Shown here: positions 1 to 8,747 of the stretch, piece by piece
Numbering within the stretch: the stretch's first letter is position 1
Layout: each line of letters opens with the position of its first letter
Assembly (NCBI RefSeq): GCF_030246845.1
Contig: NZ_CP126889.1
Coordinates: forward strand, 4,459,001 to 4,523,000
Length of the DNA: 64,000 nt
Reading direction: 5' to 3'
Origin: Enhydrobacter sp.
GTDB taxonomy: Bacteria > Pseudomonadota > Alphaproteobacteria > Reyranellales > Reyranellaceae
Notes under the pieces: model-generated
Database searches by the model: none
What the model was told of the DNA's origin: nothing
Seen by the model: only the letters and a program-made list of their open reading frames with translations
Program-made: the position numbers and the translations under genes

Positions 1-1821
1 CGCGCAGGTCTGGTCGTAGATCAGCACCGAAACGCCCTTCCATTCGCGCAGCTCGCGCTGGACCTCGTCGAGCTGGTCGCGGTGATGGAAGGTGACGCCG
101 GGCGCCCACTGTGTGCCGGGGGGATATTTGCGTGGCTCGTCGCTTACCAGCGCGATGCGGCGCACGCCTTCGGCATGGACCTGCTGGCTGATGGTCCAGG
201 GATGGACGTCGCCATCGTGTGGCTGGCCACCGGTCATGGCAACGGCATCGTTGTAGAGGATCTTGTAGGTGATGTTGGTCCCGGCGGCGACCGCCTGACG
301 GATCGCAAGGTAGCCCGAGTGGAAATAGGTGCCGTCGCCCAGGTTCTGGAAGACGTGGGGCATGTCCGTGAAATGGCTGGCGCCGACCCAGGAAGCGCCC
401 TCGGCGCCCATGTGGGTGAAAGTCCTGGTGTTGCGCTCCATGCCGATCGCGAGCGTATGGCAGCCAATGCCAGCCATCGCCATCGAGCCGTCCGGCACCC
501 TGGTCGAGCTGTTGTGCGGGCAGCCCGAGCAGAAATAGGGGACCCGGGCCATGCCGGCTTCGTTGCGCAACTCGCGCCCGGCAAGCCGCGTCAAGCGCTC
601 GAAGCGCTGGCGCGTGCGGTCTGCAAAGGCGTCGAGGCCGAGCCGGGCCACGAGGGCAGACGCGATCTCGAACGGCGTCAGCTCGCCGTCCGACTTGAGC
701 AGCGGCTGGCCGCGCTCGTCCCTTTTGCCGACGACGGCAGGGCGGCGATCCGCCGGCGTGTTGAACAGCGCGTCCTTGAGCTGCGGCTCGATCAGCGGCC
801 GCTTCTCCTCGACGACCAGGATCTCGCGCTTGCCCTCGCTGAAGGCGAGGGCGCCCTGCGTCTCCAGTGGCCAGACCAGGCCGACCTTGTAGATTGCAAT
901 GCCCAGTCGCTCGGCTTCCGTCTGGTCGATGCCGAGCTCGTCCAACGCCTGGCGCACATCGAGATAGGATTTGCCGACAGTGACGATGCCGAAGCGCGCA
1001 TCCGGTCGGCCAAGCATCAGCCGGTCGAGGCGGTTGGCCCGCCAGTAGGCCAGCGCCGCCGGCTGCTTCAGCGTGATCAGCCGCTTCTCCTGGCCGAGCC
1101 AGTCGTCGGGCCACCGGATGTGCAGGCCGTCCGGCGGCAACGGGAAGTCGGCGGGGGTGCGGATCTCGATCCGGTGCGGATCGACATGCACCGAAGCGGA
1201 CGAATCCACCGTCTCGCTCACCACCTTGAAGCCGATCCAGAGCCCCGAGTAGCGCGACATCGCAAAGGCGTGCAGACCGAGGTCGAGATACTCCTGCACG
1301 CTGGCGGCATGGATCACGGGAATGCCGGCGGCGATGAAGGCGGGTTCGCTCTGGTGGGCGAGCGTCGAGGACTTCGCCATGTGGTCGTCGCCCGCAAGCG
1401 CGACCACGCCGCCGTGCCGCGAGGTGCCGGCGTAGTTGGCGTGCTTGAGGGCATCGCCCGACCGGTCGACGCCGGGGCCCTTGCCGTACCAGATGCCGAA
1501 GACGCCGTCGTAGCGGGCGCCGGGGTAGAGATGGATCTGCTGCGTGCCCCAGAGGGCGGTCGCGGCAAGATCCTCATTCAGCGCCGGCTGGAATTCGATA
1601 TGGTTCTTCTTGATGAAGCGCTTGGCCTGCCAGAGCGTCTGGTCGAAGCCGCCGAGCGGGGAACCGCGATAGCCGCTGATGTAGCCTGCCGTATTGAGCC
1701 CGGCCGCCGCGTCACGCTGGCGCTGCATCATCGGCAGCCGGACCAAGGCCTGCGTGCCGGTCAGATAGACCCTTCCGCGCTCGAGCGCGTATTTGTCGTC
1801 CAGGGTCACCGCAGGGGACAA
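1..1821 (-). CDS. indolepyruvate ferredoxin oxidoreductase, fused type (3' end outside window)
   Basis: This enzyme oxidatively decarboxylates aryl-pyruvates (indolepyruvate from tryptophan, phenylpyruvate) to aryl-acetyl-CoA using TPP and iron-sulfur clusters. The N-terminal 607 residues are inside the window. I see YISGYRGSPLGGFDQ near the start (pyrimidine-binding half of the TPP fold), PYFCSGCPHNSSTR at about residue 428, and the TPP-Mg motif NLGDGTYFHSG at about residue 492. The window edge falls at LIYDQTCA, the family segment just before the ferredoxin-like cysteines, so the iron-sulfur part and the gamma domain (about 1,150 aa in total for fused proteins) lie outside. I chose the TTG at 1821 because GGAGG sits 5 nt upstream; a GTG further upstream at about 1860 is possible. 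The gene is divergent from the epimerase at 2044. Confidence 0.9.
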   Translation of the reverse strand, partial: MSPAVTLDDKYALERGRVYLTGTQALVRLPMMQRQRDAAAGLNTAGYISGYRGSPLGGFDQTLWQAKRFIKKNHIEFQPALNEDLAATALWGTQQIHLYPGARYDGVFGIWYGKGPGVDRSGDALKHANYAGTSRHGGVVALAGDDHMAKSSTLAHQSEPAFIAAGIPVIHAASVQEYLDLGLHAFAMSRYSGLWIGFKVVSETVDSSASVHVDPHRIEIRTPADFPLPPDGLHIRWPDDWLGQEKRLITLKQPAALAYWRANRLDRLMLGRPDARFGIVTVGKSYLDVRQALDELGIDQTEAERLGIAIYKVGLVWPLETQGALAFSEGKREILVVEEKRPLIEPQLKDALFNTPADRRPAVVGKRDERGQPLLKSDGELTPFEIASALVARLGLDAFADRTRQRFERLTRLAGRELRNEAGMARVPYFCSGCPHNSSTRVPDGSMAMAGIGCHTLAIGMERNTRTFTHMGAEGASWVGASHFTDMPHVFQNLGDGTYFHSGYLAIRQAVAAGTNITYKILYNDAVAMTGGQPHDGDVHPWTISQQVHAEGVRRIALVSDEPRKYPPGTQWAPGVTFHHRDQLDEVQRELREWKGVSVLIYDQTCA

Positions 1822-1893
1822 GGCAACCTCCCTGATCGTCTGTTCTGTCTTGCTCTTCACTTACATGGTGACGGTAGTGACAGATTGTTACGC

Positions 1894-1994
1894 GTTTCAA
1901 TCGCCAACGGGAGCAGGGTTGCAAAAAGACGTTTTGCTATTGGGCACCTTTTGAATCGTATCCCCTGTTTCAAGGTTCCGTCCTGTCTTGAAAC
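1894..1994. promoter_or_regulatory. GTTTCAAG inverted repeat in a divergent promoter region
   Basis: The gap between the oxidoreductase (minus) and the epimerase (plus) is AT-richer than its surroundings. It holds a perfect 8-bp inverted repeat, GTTTCAAG at 1967-1974 and CTTGAAAC at 1987-1994, with a 12-nt spacer. A third half-site, GTTTCAA, is at 1894-1900. Arm centres lie 20 bp apart, two helical turns, which suits a dimeric regulator. No regulator gene is adjacent, so the factor is unknown. Confidence 0.4.
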
Positions 1995-2043
1995 GTTGTA
2001 ATCACCCGAGCGCAGTGTTCGTCTGGCTCCAAGCGCATTCTTC

Positions 2044-3012
2044 ATGACCATCCTGATTACCGGCGTCGCCGGCTTCGTCGGCTCGCAAGTGGCGCGGGCG
2101 TTGCTGGCGCGGGGCGAACGCGTCGTCGGCATCGACAATTTCAGCCCGTACTATGACCCGGTGCTGAAGTTCGCCCGTGTGAAGCCGTTGCGGGACAACA
2201 AGGCGTTCACTTTCCTCGAGCTCGACATCGCCGATCGGGAGCCGCTGCTGGCGCTGGCGAAGCGACACTCCGAGATCGACCGCATCGTCCATCTGGCCGC
2301 CCAGCCGGGCGTGCGCCAGTCCGTCACCGATCCCTATGTCTATGTCCAGACCAACGTGGCGGGTCATCTGGTCGTGCTGGAGCTGGCGCGCCGATTCCCC
2401 GGCCTGAAGCACTTCGTCTATGCCTCGTCCTCTTCGGTCTACGGTGCCAATTCACGGCTGCCCTTCAGCCCGGCGGACCGGGTCGACCATCCGGTGTCGA
2501 TCTATGCGGCCACCAAGCGGTCAGGTGAGCTGATGACCGACGCGTATGTGCATCTGCACAAATTCAAGGCGACGGGCTTGAGGTACTTCACGGTCTATGG
2601 ACCGTGGGGCCGCCCCGACATGTCGCCCTGGGTCTTCGCCAAGGCGATCCAGGAAGGCCGGCCGCTCAAGCTCTATCACCTGGGCTTCGCCAAGCGCGAC
2701 TTCAGCTATATCGACGACATCGTGGCCGGCACGGTCGCCGTGCTCGACAAGCCGGCCCGCGAGCCCGGCCATCGGCTCTACAATCTCGGCGCCGCCCACA
2801 GCGAGGACATCGTCCACATTATCGAGCTGTTCGAGAAGGCGATCGGCCGGAAGGCGGTGACCGAACTCAAGCCCGGCGAACCGGGCGACATGCTGGAAAC
2901 GGCGGCCGACATCACCGAGACGACGCGGGATTTCGGCTGGACGCCCAAGGTCGCCGTGGAAGAGGGCATCCCGGAATTCGTAAAGTGGTTCAAGGCCTAT
3001 AACGGTTTGTGA
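2044..3012 (+). CDS. NAD-dependent epimerase, UDP-glucuronate 4-epimerase-like
   Basis: This is a 322-residue extended short-chain dehydrogenase/reductase that probably converts UDP-glucuronate to UDP-galacturonate for surface polysaccharide. The NAD-binding GVAGFVG is at residues 7-13, followed by DNFSPYYDPVLK, a segment typical of LpsL/CapI UDP-glucuronate epimerases. The catalytic set is the serine run at about 128-131 (SSSSVYG) and Y154-A-A-T-K158. Length fits the family. No strong Shine-Dalgarno precedes the ATG. There are no other polysaccharide genes nearby, so the pathway is inferred from the family alone. Other UDP-sugar epimerases remain possible. Confidence 0.8.
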   Translation: MTILITGVAGFVGSQVARALLARGERVVGIDNFSPYYDPVLKFARVKPLRDNKAFTFLELDIADREPLLALAKRHSEIDRIVHLAAQPGVRQSVTDPYVYVQTNVAGHLVVLELARRFPGLKHFVYASSSSVYGANSRLPFSPADRVDHPVSIYAATKRSGELMTDAYVHLHKFKATGLRYFTVYGPWGRPDMSPWVFAKAIQEGRPLKLYHLGFAKRDFSYIDDIVAGTVAVLDKPAREPGHRLYNLGAAHSEDIVHIIELFEKAIGRKAVTELKPGEPGDMLETAADITETTRDFGWTPKVAVEEGIPEFVKWFKAYNGL

Positions 3013-3101
3013 GCGTGACCGTCCGGCTCGCCTTCTACATCTGCTCTTCTGCCGAGCGTCGAGTCGGCCCTTTGGGTCATAGGCCATAGCCCGAGCCTGC
3101 G

Positions 3102-3869
3102 ATGATGGTGCTTCTCGAACTCAAGGATCTGCGGCGCGCCTTCTACGGGCTGGAGGTGCTGCGCGGCGTCGATTTCTCGGTCGCGGCCGGCGGCATCACC
3201 GGGCTGATCGGCCCCAACGGCGCGGGCAAGACGACGCTGTTCAACGTCGTGTCGGGGCTCGTGCCACCCGATGCCGGGTCGATCCGGTTCGACGGCCGGG
3301 AGATTGCCGGCCTGTCGCCCGACAAGGTGAGCCGCGCCGGCCTCGTCCGCACGTTCCAGGTGGCGCGCGGCTTTCCCCGGCTCTCGGTGTTCCAGCACCT
3401 GATGCTCTACGGTCGCGATCAGCCCGGCGAAAGCCTGTGGCAGGCGGCGGTCGGCACGCGTGCTGCACGCGAGCGCGAGACGGCGCTGGCCGAGCGCGCC
3501 TGGGAGATGGCGCGCTTCCTGCGGCTCGACCGGCTGATCGACAATCCAGCGCTGGCGCTGTCGGGCGGCCAGAAGAAGCTGCTCGAGATCGGCCGAGCCC
3601 TGATGGCCGAGCCCAAGCTCGTCCTGCTCGACGAGCCGACCGCCGGGGTCAATCCGACCCTGCGCAACGAGATCGGCGAGCGGTTGCTGGAACTGCCCCG
3701 GCGCGGCGTCTCGGTGCTGCTGATCGAGCACGACATGGGGTTCATTGCCGAGCTCTGCGACCCCGTGATCGTGATGGCCGAGGGGCGGGTGCTGGCCCAA
3801 GGCAGCTTCGAGGCCGTGCGGGCCGACCCCCAGGTCCGCGAGGCCTATCTCGGTCGGCGGGCGGCATGA
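3102..3869 (+). CDS. livG: ABC transporter ATP-binding protein, LivG type
   Basis: This is the first of two ATPases of a branched-chain amino acid/amide (HAAT) importer. Walker A GPNGAGKT is at residues 37-44, the ABC signature LSGGQKK at about 153, and Walker B LVLLDEPTAGVNP at about 171. The region between them has the long LivG-type insertion (FQVARGFPRLSVFQHLMLYG). Length (255 aa) is normal. The gene heads a five-gene importer and its stop overlaps the livF start by 4 bp (ATGA), so the two ATPases are probably translationally coupled. Two ATGs stand in tandem at the start. Substrate cannot be read from the ATPase. Confidence 0.93.
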   Translation: MMVLLELKDLRRAFYGLEVLRGVDFSVAAGGITGLIGPNGAGKTTLFNVVSGLVPPDAGSIRFDGREIAGLSPDKVSRAGLVRTFQVARGFPRLSVFQHLMLYGRDQPGESLWQAAVGTRAARERETALAERAWEMARFLRLDRLIDNPALALSGGQKKLLEIGRALMAEPKLVLLDEPTAGVNPTLRNEIGERLLELPRRGVSVLLIEHDMGFIAELCDPVIVMAEGRVLAQGSFEAVRADPQVREAYLGRRAA

Positions 3870-4618
3870 CCAGCTTGCTCGGCGTCACCGATCTGCGCGG
3901 CGGCTACGCGGCGGCCGACGAGATCGTGAAGGGCGCGACCCTGCGCGTCGAGGCAGGGGAGATCGTGGCCCTGATCGGCCCGAACGGCGCCGGCAAGTCG
4001 ACGCTGCTCAAGCTGATCGCCGGTCTGCTGCGACCGCGCAGCGGCCAGGTTCGGCTGCGCGACCGCGAGATCGCGGGCCTCGATGCGCCGGCCATCAGCC
4101 GGCTCGGCCTCGCCTTCGTCCCGCAGGAGCGCAATGTCTTCGGCGCCATGACGGTGGGCGAGAACCTCGAAATGGGCGGCTATCTCGATGCGGCTCACTT
4201 GAGACGCCGCCGCGACGAGCTCTACGAGCGCTTTCCGATGCTGGCCGAGAAGCGGCGTGCGGCGGCGCGGACCCTGAGCGGCGGACAGCGCCAGATCCTC
4301 GCCATGGCGATCGCCCTCATGAACGCGCCGACCCTGCTGCTGCTGGACGAGCCCACGGCAGGCCTCAGCCCCCGCGCCGCCGAGGATCTGTTCGGCACCA
4401 TCGTCGGCCTGAACCGCAGCGGGGTCGCGATCCTGATGGTGGAGCAGAACGCGCTGGAGGCGCTGGCCGTCTCGAACCGCGCGTATGTTCTAGTCCAGGG
4501 CCGCGCCGAGCGGGAAGGACGGGCCGAAGAACTCGCCTCGGATCCGACGGTCCGCGATCTCTTCCTCGGCGGCAAGGCCCAGCCTATGCTCGGCGATCAA
4601 GCTGGGGGACTTTCATGA
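3866..4618 (+). CDS. livF: ABC transporter ATP-binding protein, LivF type
   Basis: This is the second ATPase of the HAAT importer (250 aa). Walker A GPNGAGKS begins at about residue 37; the signature is LSGGQRQILAMA and Walker B is LLLLDEPTAGLSPR. The phrase LAFVPQERNVFGAMTVGENL is typical of LivF. The start chosen at 3866 overlaps the livG stop by 4 bp. The same reading frame stays open far upstream, but that extension is antisense-like and unrelated to the family. The livF stop in turn overlaps the binding-protein start by 4 bp. Confidence 0.93.
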   Translation: MTSLLGVTDLRGGYAAADEIVKGATLRVEAGEIVALIGPNGAGKSTLLKLIAGLLRPRSGQVRLRDREIAGLDAPAISRLGLAFVPQERNVFGAMTVGENLEMGGYLDAAHLRRRRDELYERFPMLAEKRRAAARTLSGGQRQILAMAIALMNAPTLLLLDEPTAGLSPRAAEDLFGTIVGLNRSGVAILMVEQNALEALAVSNRAYVLVQGRAEREGRAEELASDPTVRDLFLGGKAQPMLGDQAGGLS

Positions 4619-5811
4619 TGCGCATCGCTTTCGGCCGTCGCGCCGCTCTTTTGTCGGGGGCAGCCGCTCTCGCCGCTCCATCGGTCCTGCGCGCCCAGGC
4701 CGATCCGGTGAGGATCGCGACCCTGACGCCGCTCACCGGCGCCGGCGGCCCGTATGGACCGGTCATGGCCAAGGTCGCCGCGTCGGTCGTCGAGGAGGTG
4801 AATGCGGCGGGCGGCGTGCTCGGCCGCAAGGTCCAGCTTCTGAGCGAGGACGACCAGACCAATCCCGATGCCGGCGTGCGGGCGGCGCGCAAGCTGATCG
4901 ACGTCGACAAGGTGGCGGCCATCATCGGCACATGGGCATCGTCGGTGACGACCGCCGTCGCCCCGCTTTGCTGGGAGAGCAAGACCTTCCTCTGCACTGT
5001 CTCGGGCGCCGACTCGATCACCCGCCTGCCGCATCAGGGCTTCCTGGTGCGCACCCAGCCCAACTCGACGCTGCAGGTCGCCCGCTCGGGCCAGTTCATG
5101 CTCTCGCTGGGCGCGAGGAAGATCTACACCATGATGCCCCAGACGCCGTTCACCCAGACGACGTTCGAGCTGATGGGAAAGCTCGTGTCGAAGGCCGGAG
5201 GGACGCATCAGGGGCTGGTGTACGACGACAAGAAGACGACCTATCGCACCGAGGTCGATCAGGTGCTGCGCACCAATCCGGACATGATCTTTGCCGCCGG
5301 CTACACGCCCGACACCATCGTGCTCCTGAAGGATCTCTATCGCGCAGGCTACAAGGGCAAGATCATCGGCTTCGGCTATTCCATCAACCAGAAGCTCGTC
5401 GACCAGATCGGCCAGCCGGAAATCGTCGAGGGTGTCTACACCTATTCGCCGTCGCCGGACGAGGGCAGCACGGCCTACGAGCGCGTGAAGAAGGCGACCG
5501 GCCTCGCCAGCCCCGACCCCTATACCTGCCAGGTCTACGACCACGCCAATCTCGTGCTGATGGCGATGCAGCAGGGCAAGGCCGCGACAGGCGTCGCCAT
5601 CAAGGACAATATCCGCAAGGTGTCGCAGGGCGGCGGCAAGGCGGTCGACAATGCCGTCGACGGCCTGAAGGCGATCGCCGCCGGCCAGAAGGTGGACTAC
5701 AGCGGTGCGTCGGGCCCGTGCGATTTCGACGACAAGGGCGACATCATCGACTGCAAGTTCCGCTACGAGCAGATCAAGGGTGGCAAGTTCACCCTGGTGA
5801 GGATCGCTTGA
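4615..5811 (+). CDS. periplasmic substrate-binding protein of the Liv-type importer
   Basis: This is a 398-residue type-I periplasmic binding protein (LivK/AmiC-like, Peripla_BP_6). The N-terminus, FGRRAALLSGAAALAAPSVLRAQA, carries a twin-arginine-like pair, a hydrophobic core and an ALRAQA-type cleavage zone, so Tat export is possible. The mature part begins with PVRIATLTPLTGAGGPYGP, the usual first strand and ligand loop, and continues with DDQTNPDAGVRAARKLI. Two ATGs (4615, 4618) overlap the livF stop. A palindromic repeat separates it from livH. The ligand may be a branched-chain amino acid, amide or aromatic acid and is not determined by the sequence. Confidence 0.9.
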   Translation: MMRIAFGRRAALLSGAAALAAPSVLRAQADPVRIATLTPLTGAGGPYGPVMAKVAASVVEEVNAAGGVLGRKVQLLSEDDQTNPDAGVRAARKLIDVDKVAAIIGTWASSVTTAVAPLCWESKTFLCTVSGADSITRLPHQGFLVRTQPNSTLQVARSGQFMLSLGARKIYTMMPQTPFTQTTFELMGKLVSKAGGTHQGLVYDDKKTTYRTEVDQVLRTNPDMIFAAGYTPDTIVLLKDLYRAGYKGKIIGFGYSINQKLVDQIGQPEIVEGVYTYSPSPDEGSTAYERVKKATGLASPDPYTCQVYDHANLVLMAMQQGKAATGVAIKDNIRKVSQGGGKAVDNAVDGLKAIAAGQKVDYSGASGPCDFDDKGDIIDCKFRYEQIKGGKFTLVRIA

Positions 5812-5833
5812 TCGGCACAATCGATGTTCATGT

Positions 5834-5889
5834 GGACCGCGGGCTTCCAGCCCGCTCGTGACCATGAGCGGGCGGAAAGCCCGCGGTCC
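5834..5889. repeat. REP-like palindrome, copy 1 of 5 (GGACCGC family)
   Basis: This is a near-perfect inverted repeat with 24-nt arms around an 8-nt loop (GTGACCAT). It begins GGACCGCGGGCTTCC and ends AAAGCCCGCGGTCC. It fills most of the gap between the binding protein and livH, and livH starts 8 nt after it. Related copies are at 31963, 38454, 46260 and 57421. Confidence 0.85.
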
Positions 5890-5897
5890 GGAAGACA

Positions 5898-6758
5898 ATG
5901 AGCCTCCTTCTCCAGGCGCTGGTGAACGGACTGGTGTCGGGCACGCTTCTGGCGGTGCCGGCCATCGGCTTCACGGCGATGTTCGCGGTCCTGCGCTTTC
6001 CCAACTTCTCCGTCTCGGGCATCGCGACCCTGGGCGCCTTCGCCGGCTATGTCGCCTATGGCGCCGGCTTGCAGCTCGTCGGCTCGCTGGCGATGGCCTT
6101 TGTCGTCGCTGGCGCCGTCGGTCTGTTCTTCGACCGGGTCGCGCATCTTCCGCTGGTGAAACAGGGCGCCCTGCCGGCCGCCATCGCCTCGATCGCCTCG
6201 GGTCTCGTGCTGGAGAACGTGGTCCGGCTCGGCTTCGGCAACGATCTGCGCGGCTTCGACCGGCCGATCGCCCGCGACCTCAGGATCGCCGACATCCGCG
6301 TGAGCCCGCAGCAGCTCGAGACCATGGGCATAGCGCTGGCCATCATGCTGGCCGTCTTCGCGGCTCTTGCCTTCACGCGCATCGGCAAGGCCATGCGCGC
6401 CTCGGCCGACAATCCGGAACTGGCGGCACTGAAGGGCATCCGGCCGCAGCGCGTGGCCATGATCGCGAGCTTTGTCGGCATGGGCCTGGTCGGCATCGGC
6501 GGCATGCTCCTGGGGCTCGACAGCTCGATCGATCCCCTGACCGGCACGCGCATCCTGCTGTCGATCTTCGCCGCGGCGGTGCTGGGCGGGCTCGGCAGCC
6601 CGACCGGCGCGGTGCTGGGGGCCTTCCTGATCGGCATCGCCGAGGAACTGTCGGTGCTGATCGTTGGCTCGCCGTATCGGACGGCGGTGGGCTTCTTCGC
6701 CATCCTGATCGTACTCACCATCCGGCCGCGCGGCCTGCTGGGCGAGCGGGCCTTCTAG
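5898..6758 (+). CDS. livH: ABC transporter permease, LivH type
   Basis: This is a 286-residue membrane protein of the BPD_transp_2 family with about eight hydrophobic segments. The start (LLLQALVNGLVSGTLLAVPAIGFT) is the classic LivH opening. A conserved cytoplasmic loop (TRIGKAMRASADNPELAALKGI) contacts the ATPases, and the C-terminal GGLGSPTGAVLGAFLIG is characteristic. It forms a heteromeric channel with livM two nucleotides downstream. GGAAGA right after the repeat is the only ribosome-binding candidate and lies very close to the ATG, so expression of this gene may be tuned by the repeat. Confidence 0.92.
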   Translation: MSLLLQALVNGLVSGTLLAVPAIGFTAMFAVLRFPNFSVSGIATLGAFAGYVAYGAGLQLVGSLAMAFVVAGAVGLFFDRVAHLPLVKQGALPAAIASIASGLVLENVVRLGFGNDLRGFDRPIARDLRIADIRVSPQQLETMGIALAIMLAVFAALAFTRIGKAMRASADNPELAALKGIRPQRVAMIASFVGMGLVGIGGMLLGLDSSIDPLTGTRILLSIFAAAVLGGLGSPTGAVLGAFLIGIAEELSVLIVGSPYRTAVGFFAILIVLTIRPRGLLGERAF

Positions 6759-6760
6759 CG

Positions 6761-7678
6761 ATGCTGAACTATCTCCTGTTCATCGCCACCATGGGCGGGC
6801 TGTACGGCCTGTTGGCGCTCAGCCTCAACCTGATCTGGGGCGGCGCGGGGATGGTGAATCTCGGTCTCGCCGGCTTCTTTGCCGTCGGCGCCTACGCGTC
6901 GGCCCTGATCACGACGGCGGGCCATGCACCGATCCTCGCCGGCTGGACGCTCGCTCTGATCGCCGGCGGCCTCGCGGGCGTGATCGTCACACTCTCGACG
7001 ACGCGGCTGCGGGAGGACTATCTCGCCATCGTGACGCTGGGCTTCGCCGAGGTGGTGCGCCTGGTCGCCGCCAACGAGATCTGGCTGACCCGCGGCACGG
7101 ATGGCATCTCCGGCATCCCCGGGCCAGGCAAGGCGGCTCTCGGCCAGGACTTCAATGCCGTCTATCTCGCGATCGTGCTCGCTGTGCTGGCCGGGGTGTT
7201 CCTCCTCGTGCGGCGCATTGACCGATCGCCCTATGGGCGCGTGCTGCGGGCCATTCGCGAGGACGCTCAGGTGGCGCAGGTGGCAGGCAAGCCGGTGCTG
7301 CGCTTCAAGGTCGAAGCCTTTGCGCTCTCGGCCGCCATTGCTGGTCTCGCCGGCGCACTCTATGCCCACTTCACCTCCTACATCGCGCCCGATCTTTTCC
7401 TGCCGCTGATCACGATCTATATTTTCCTCGCCGTGGCGGGCGGTGGAACGGGTCGGCCCGCTGGCGCCCTGGTCGGTGCCTATCTCCTGATGCTGCTGCT
7501 CGAATCGGCGCGCTTCGTCGTCGAGCTGATTCCTTCCGTCTCCGCCGTGCAGCGCGCGGCCCTCAAGGAACTGCTGATCGCGGTCGCCCTGATCCTGGTC
7601 CTGCGTCTGGCGCCGGGAGGTCTTCTGCCGGAGCGCATCGCGCCGGCTCCTCGACTGAGTACACAAGGAAAGCCATGA
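6761..7678 (+). CDS. livM: ABC transporter permease, LivM type
   Basis: This is the second permease (305 aa) of the HAAT importer. It shows SLNLIWGGAGMVNLGLAGFFAVGAYASA, the usual LivM opening, and the EAA-like loop SPYGRVLRAIREDAQVAQVAGK, which couples to the ATPases. The start at 6761 is 2 nt after the livH stop. An in-frame upstream extension exists but only reads livH in another frame. The C-terminus ends at ATGA, overlapping the GAF protein start by 4 bp, which ties that unrelated protein to the transporter operon. Confidence 0.92.
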   Translation: MLNYLLFIATMGGLYGLLALSLNLIWGGAGMVNLGLAGFFAVGAYASALITTAGHAPILAGWTLALIAGGLAGVIVTLSTTRLREDYLAIVTLGFAEVVRLVAANEIWLTRGTDGISGIPGPGKAALGQDFNAVYLAIVLAVLAGVFLLVRRIDRSPYGRVLRAIREDAQVAQVAGKPVLRFKVEAFALSAAIAGLAGALYAHFTSYIAPDLFLPLITIYIFLAVAGGGTGRPAGALVGAYLLMLLLESARFVVELIPSVSAVQRAALKELLIAVALILVLRLAPGGLLPERIAPAPRLSTQGKP

Positions 7679-8163
7679 CACCCTTCGATGCCTGTCTTGC
7701 CGCCCTGCGGCAGCCCGGTCCACCCGAGAAGCTGTTCGCCGCAGTGGACCGTGCGCTGGCCGAAACGGTCGGCCACAAGCTCTTCACGCTTCTCTATGTG
7801 GCGCCCAACGGCCGGCGGGTGAAGCGCCTCTACACCAACATGCCCAAGGACTATCCGGTCGGCGGCTACAAGGAGATCACCGATTCGCCCTGGCACCGCC
7901 AGGTGATCCTGGGCCGACGCGCCTGGGTCGGCCACGACGCGAAGGACATCGCCTGGGCTTTCTTCGACCATGAGCTGATCGTCTCGCTGGGCTGTGAGTC
8001 GGCGGTGAACGTGCCGGTGGTCTATGCCGGACGCGTGCTGGGCACGCTCAATCTGCTGGATGCGGCGGGCCACTACGAGGAAAGCGACGTGGCTCGCATC
8101 GAGCCGTTCGCGGCCCTGCTGATCGGTCCCTTCCTCGACGCCATCGCCGCCGATCCCGGATGA
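7675..8163 (+). CDS. stand-alone GAF domain protein
   Basis: This is a 162-residue protein made almost entirely of one GAF domain. Recognisable parts are LFTLLYVAPNGRRVKRLYTNMPKDYPVGGYKEI (first strands), WHRQVILGRRAWVG, and ALGCESAVNVPVV/LGTLNLLD-like core strands near the C-terminus. Nothing suggests a catalytic or output domain. GAF domains bind small ligands or regulate partners. It overlaps livM by 4 bp and the AAA ATPase by 4 bp, so it is co-translated with both. Its placement suggests it senses the transported compound or a metabolite of it; that is inference. Confidence 0.75.
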   Translation: MTPFDACLAALRQPGPPEKLFAAVDRALAETVGHKLFTLLYVAPNGRRVKRLYTNMPKDYPVGGYKEITDSPWHRQVILGRRAWVGHDAKDIAWAFFDHELIVSLGCESAVNVPVVYAGRVLGTLNLLDAAGHYEESDVARIEPFAALLIGPFLDAIAADPG

Positions 8164-8693
8164 GGCGCTTCATCCTGACCGGCACGCCGGGGGCGGGAAA
8201 GACCGCGATCCTGCGCCAGTTGGAGATCGAGGGATTCGGTGTCGTGGAGGAGGCGGCGACCGACGTCATTGCCCTGGAACAGGCACGGGGCGTGGCCGAG
8301 CCCTGGCTCACGCCGGATTTCATCGACAAGGTGGTGAATTTGCAGCAGGCGCGAGTCGTCCGAGCCGCGTGCCTGCCCGGGGACATCCAGTTCCACGACC
8401 GGTCGCCGGTTTGCACGGCGGCACTCGCCCGGTTTCTCGGCGCCCCGCTCCCGGACGCCTTGTCTCGCGAGCTTCGACGTCTCGAGGAGGAGCGGCCTTA
8501 CGAGCAGCGGGTGTTCTTCGTCCAGTCCCCCGGCTTTGTGACGCCGACCGAGGCGCGGCGGATCAGCCTGGAGGAGGCGCGCCGTTTCGAGGCGCTGCAT
8601 GAACGAACCTACGCCGCGCACGGGTTCGAACTGATCCCAATCGCGCCGGGAAGCGTGCTGGATCGGGTAGCCGCGATCCGGCGCGCACTCTAG
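8160..8693 (+). CDS. AAA family ATPase (AAA_28-like)
   Basis: This is a 177-residue P-loop protein. Walker A is GTPGAGKT at residues 8-15, and the chain continues with GFGVVEEAATDVI and FHDRSPVCTAALARFLG, which match the small AAA_28 group often described as predicted ATPases or kinase-like. The C-terminal LHERTYAAHGFELIPI is also usual for the group. Biochemical function is unknown for most members. It overlaps the GAF gene by 4 bp (ATGA) and ends the transporter operon. Pairing of a GAF sensor with a small ATPase behind an importer is unusual. Confidence 0.7.
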   Translation: MRRFILTGTPGAGKTAILRQLEIEGFGVVEEAATDVIALEQARGVAEPWLTPDFIDKVVNLQQARVVRAACLPGDIQFHDRSPVCTAALARFLGAPLPDALSRELRRLEEERPYEQRVFFVQSPGFVTPTEARRISLEEARRFEALHERTYAAHGFELIPIAPGSVLDRVAAIRRAL

Positions 8694-8747
8694 CCTCGCG
8701 CCGGGCGACGTCCCATATCTCCTCATTCGAGCAAGGAGTTGGTATCG

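Noticed and set aside
82..2001. Plus-strand open frame of 639 codons
   Set aside because: It is the antisense of the indolepyruvate oxidoreductase; its translation is Arg/Ala/Asp-rich without family features.
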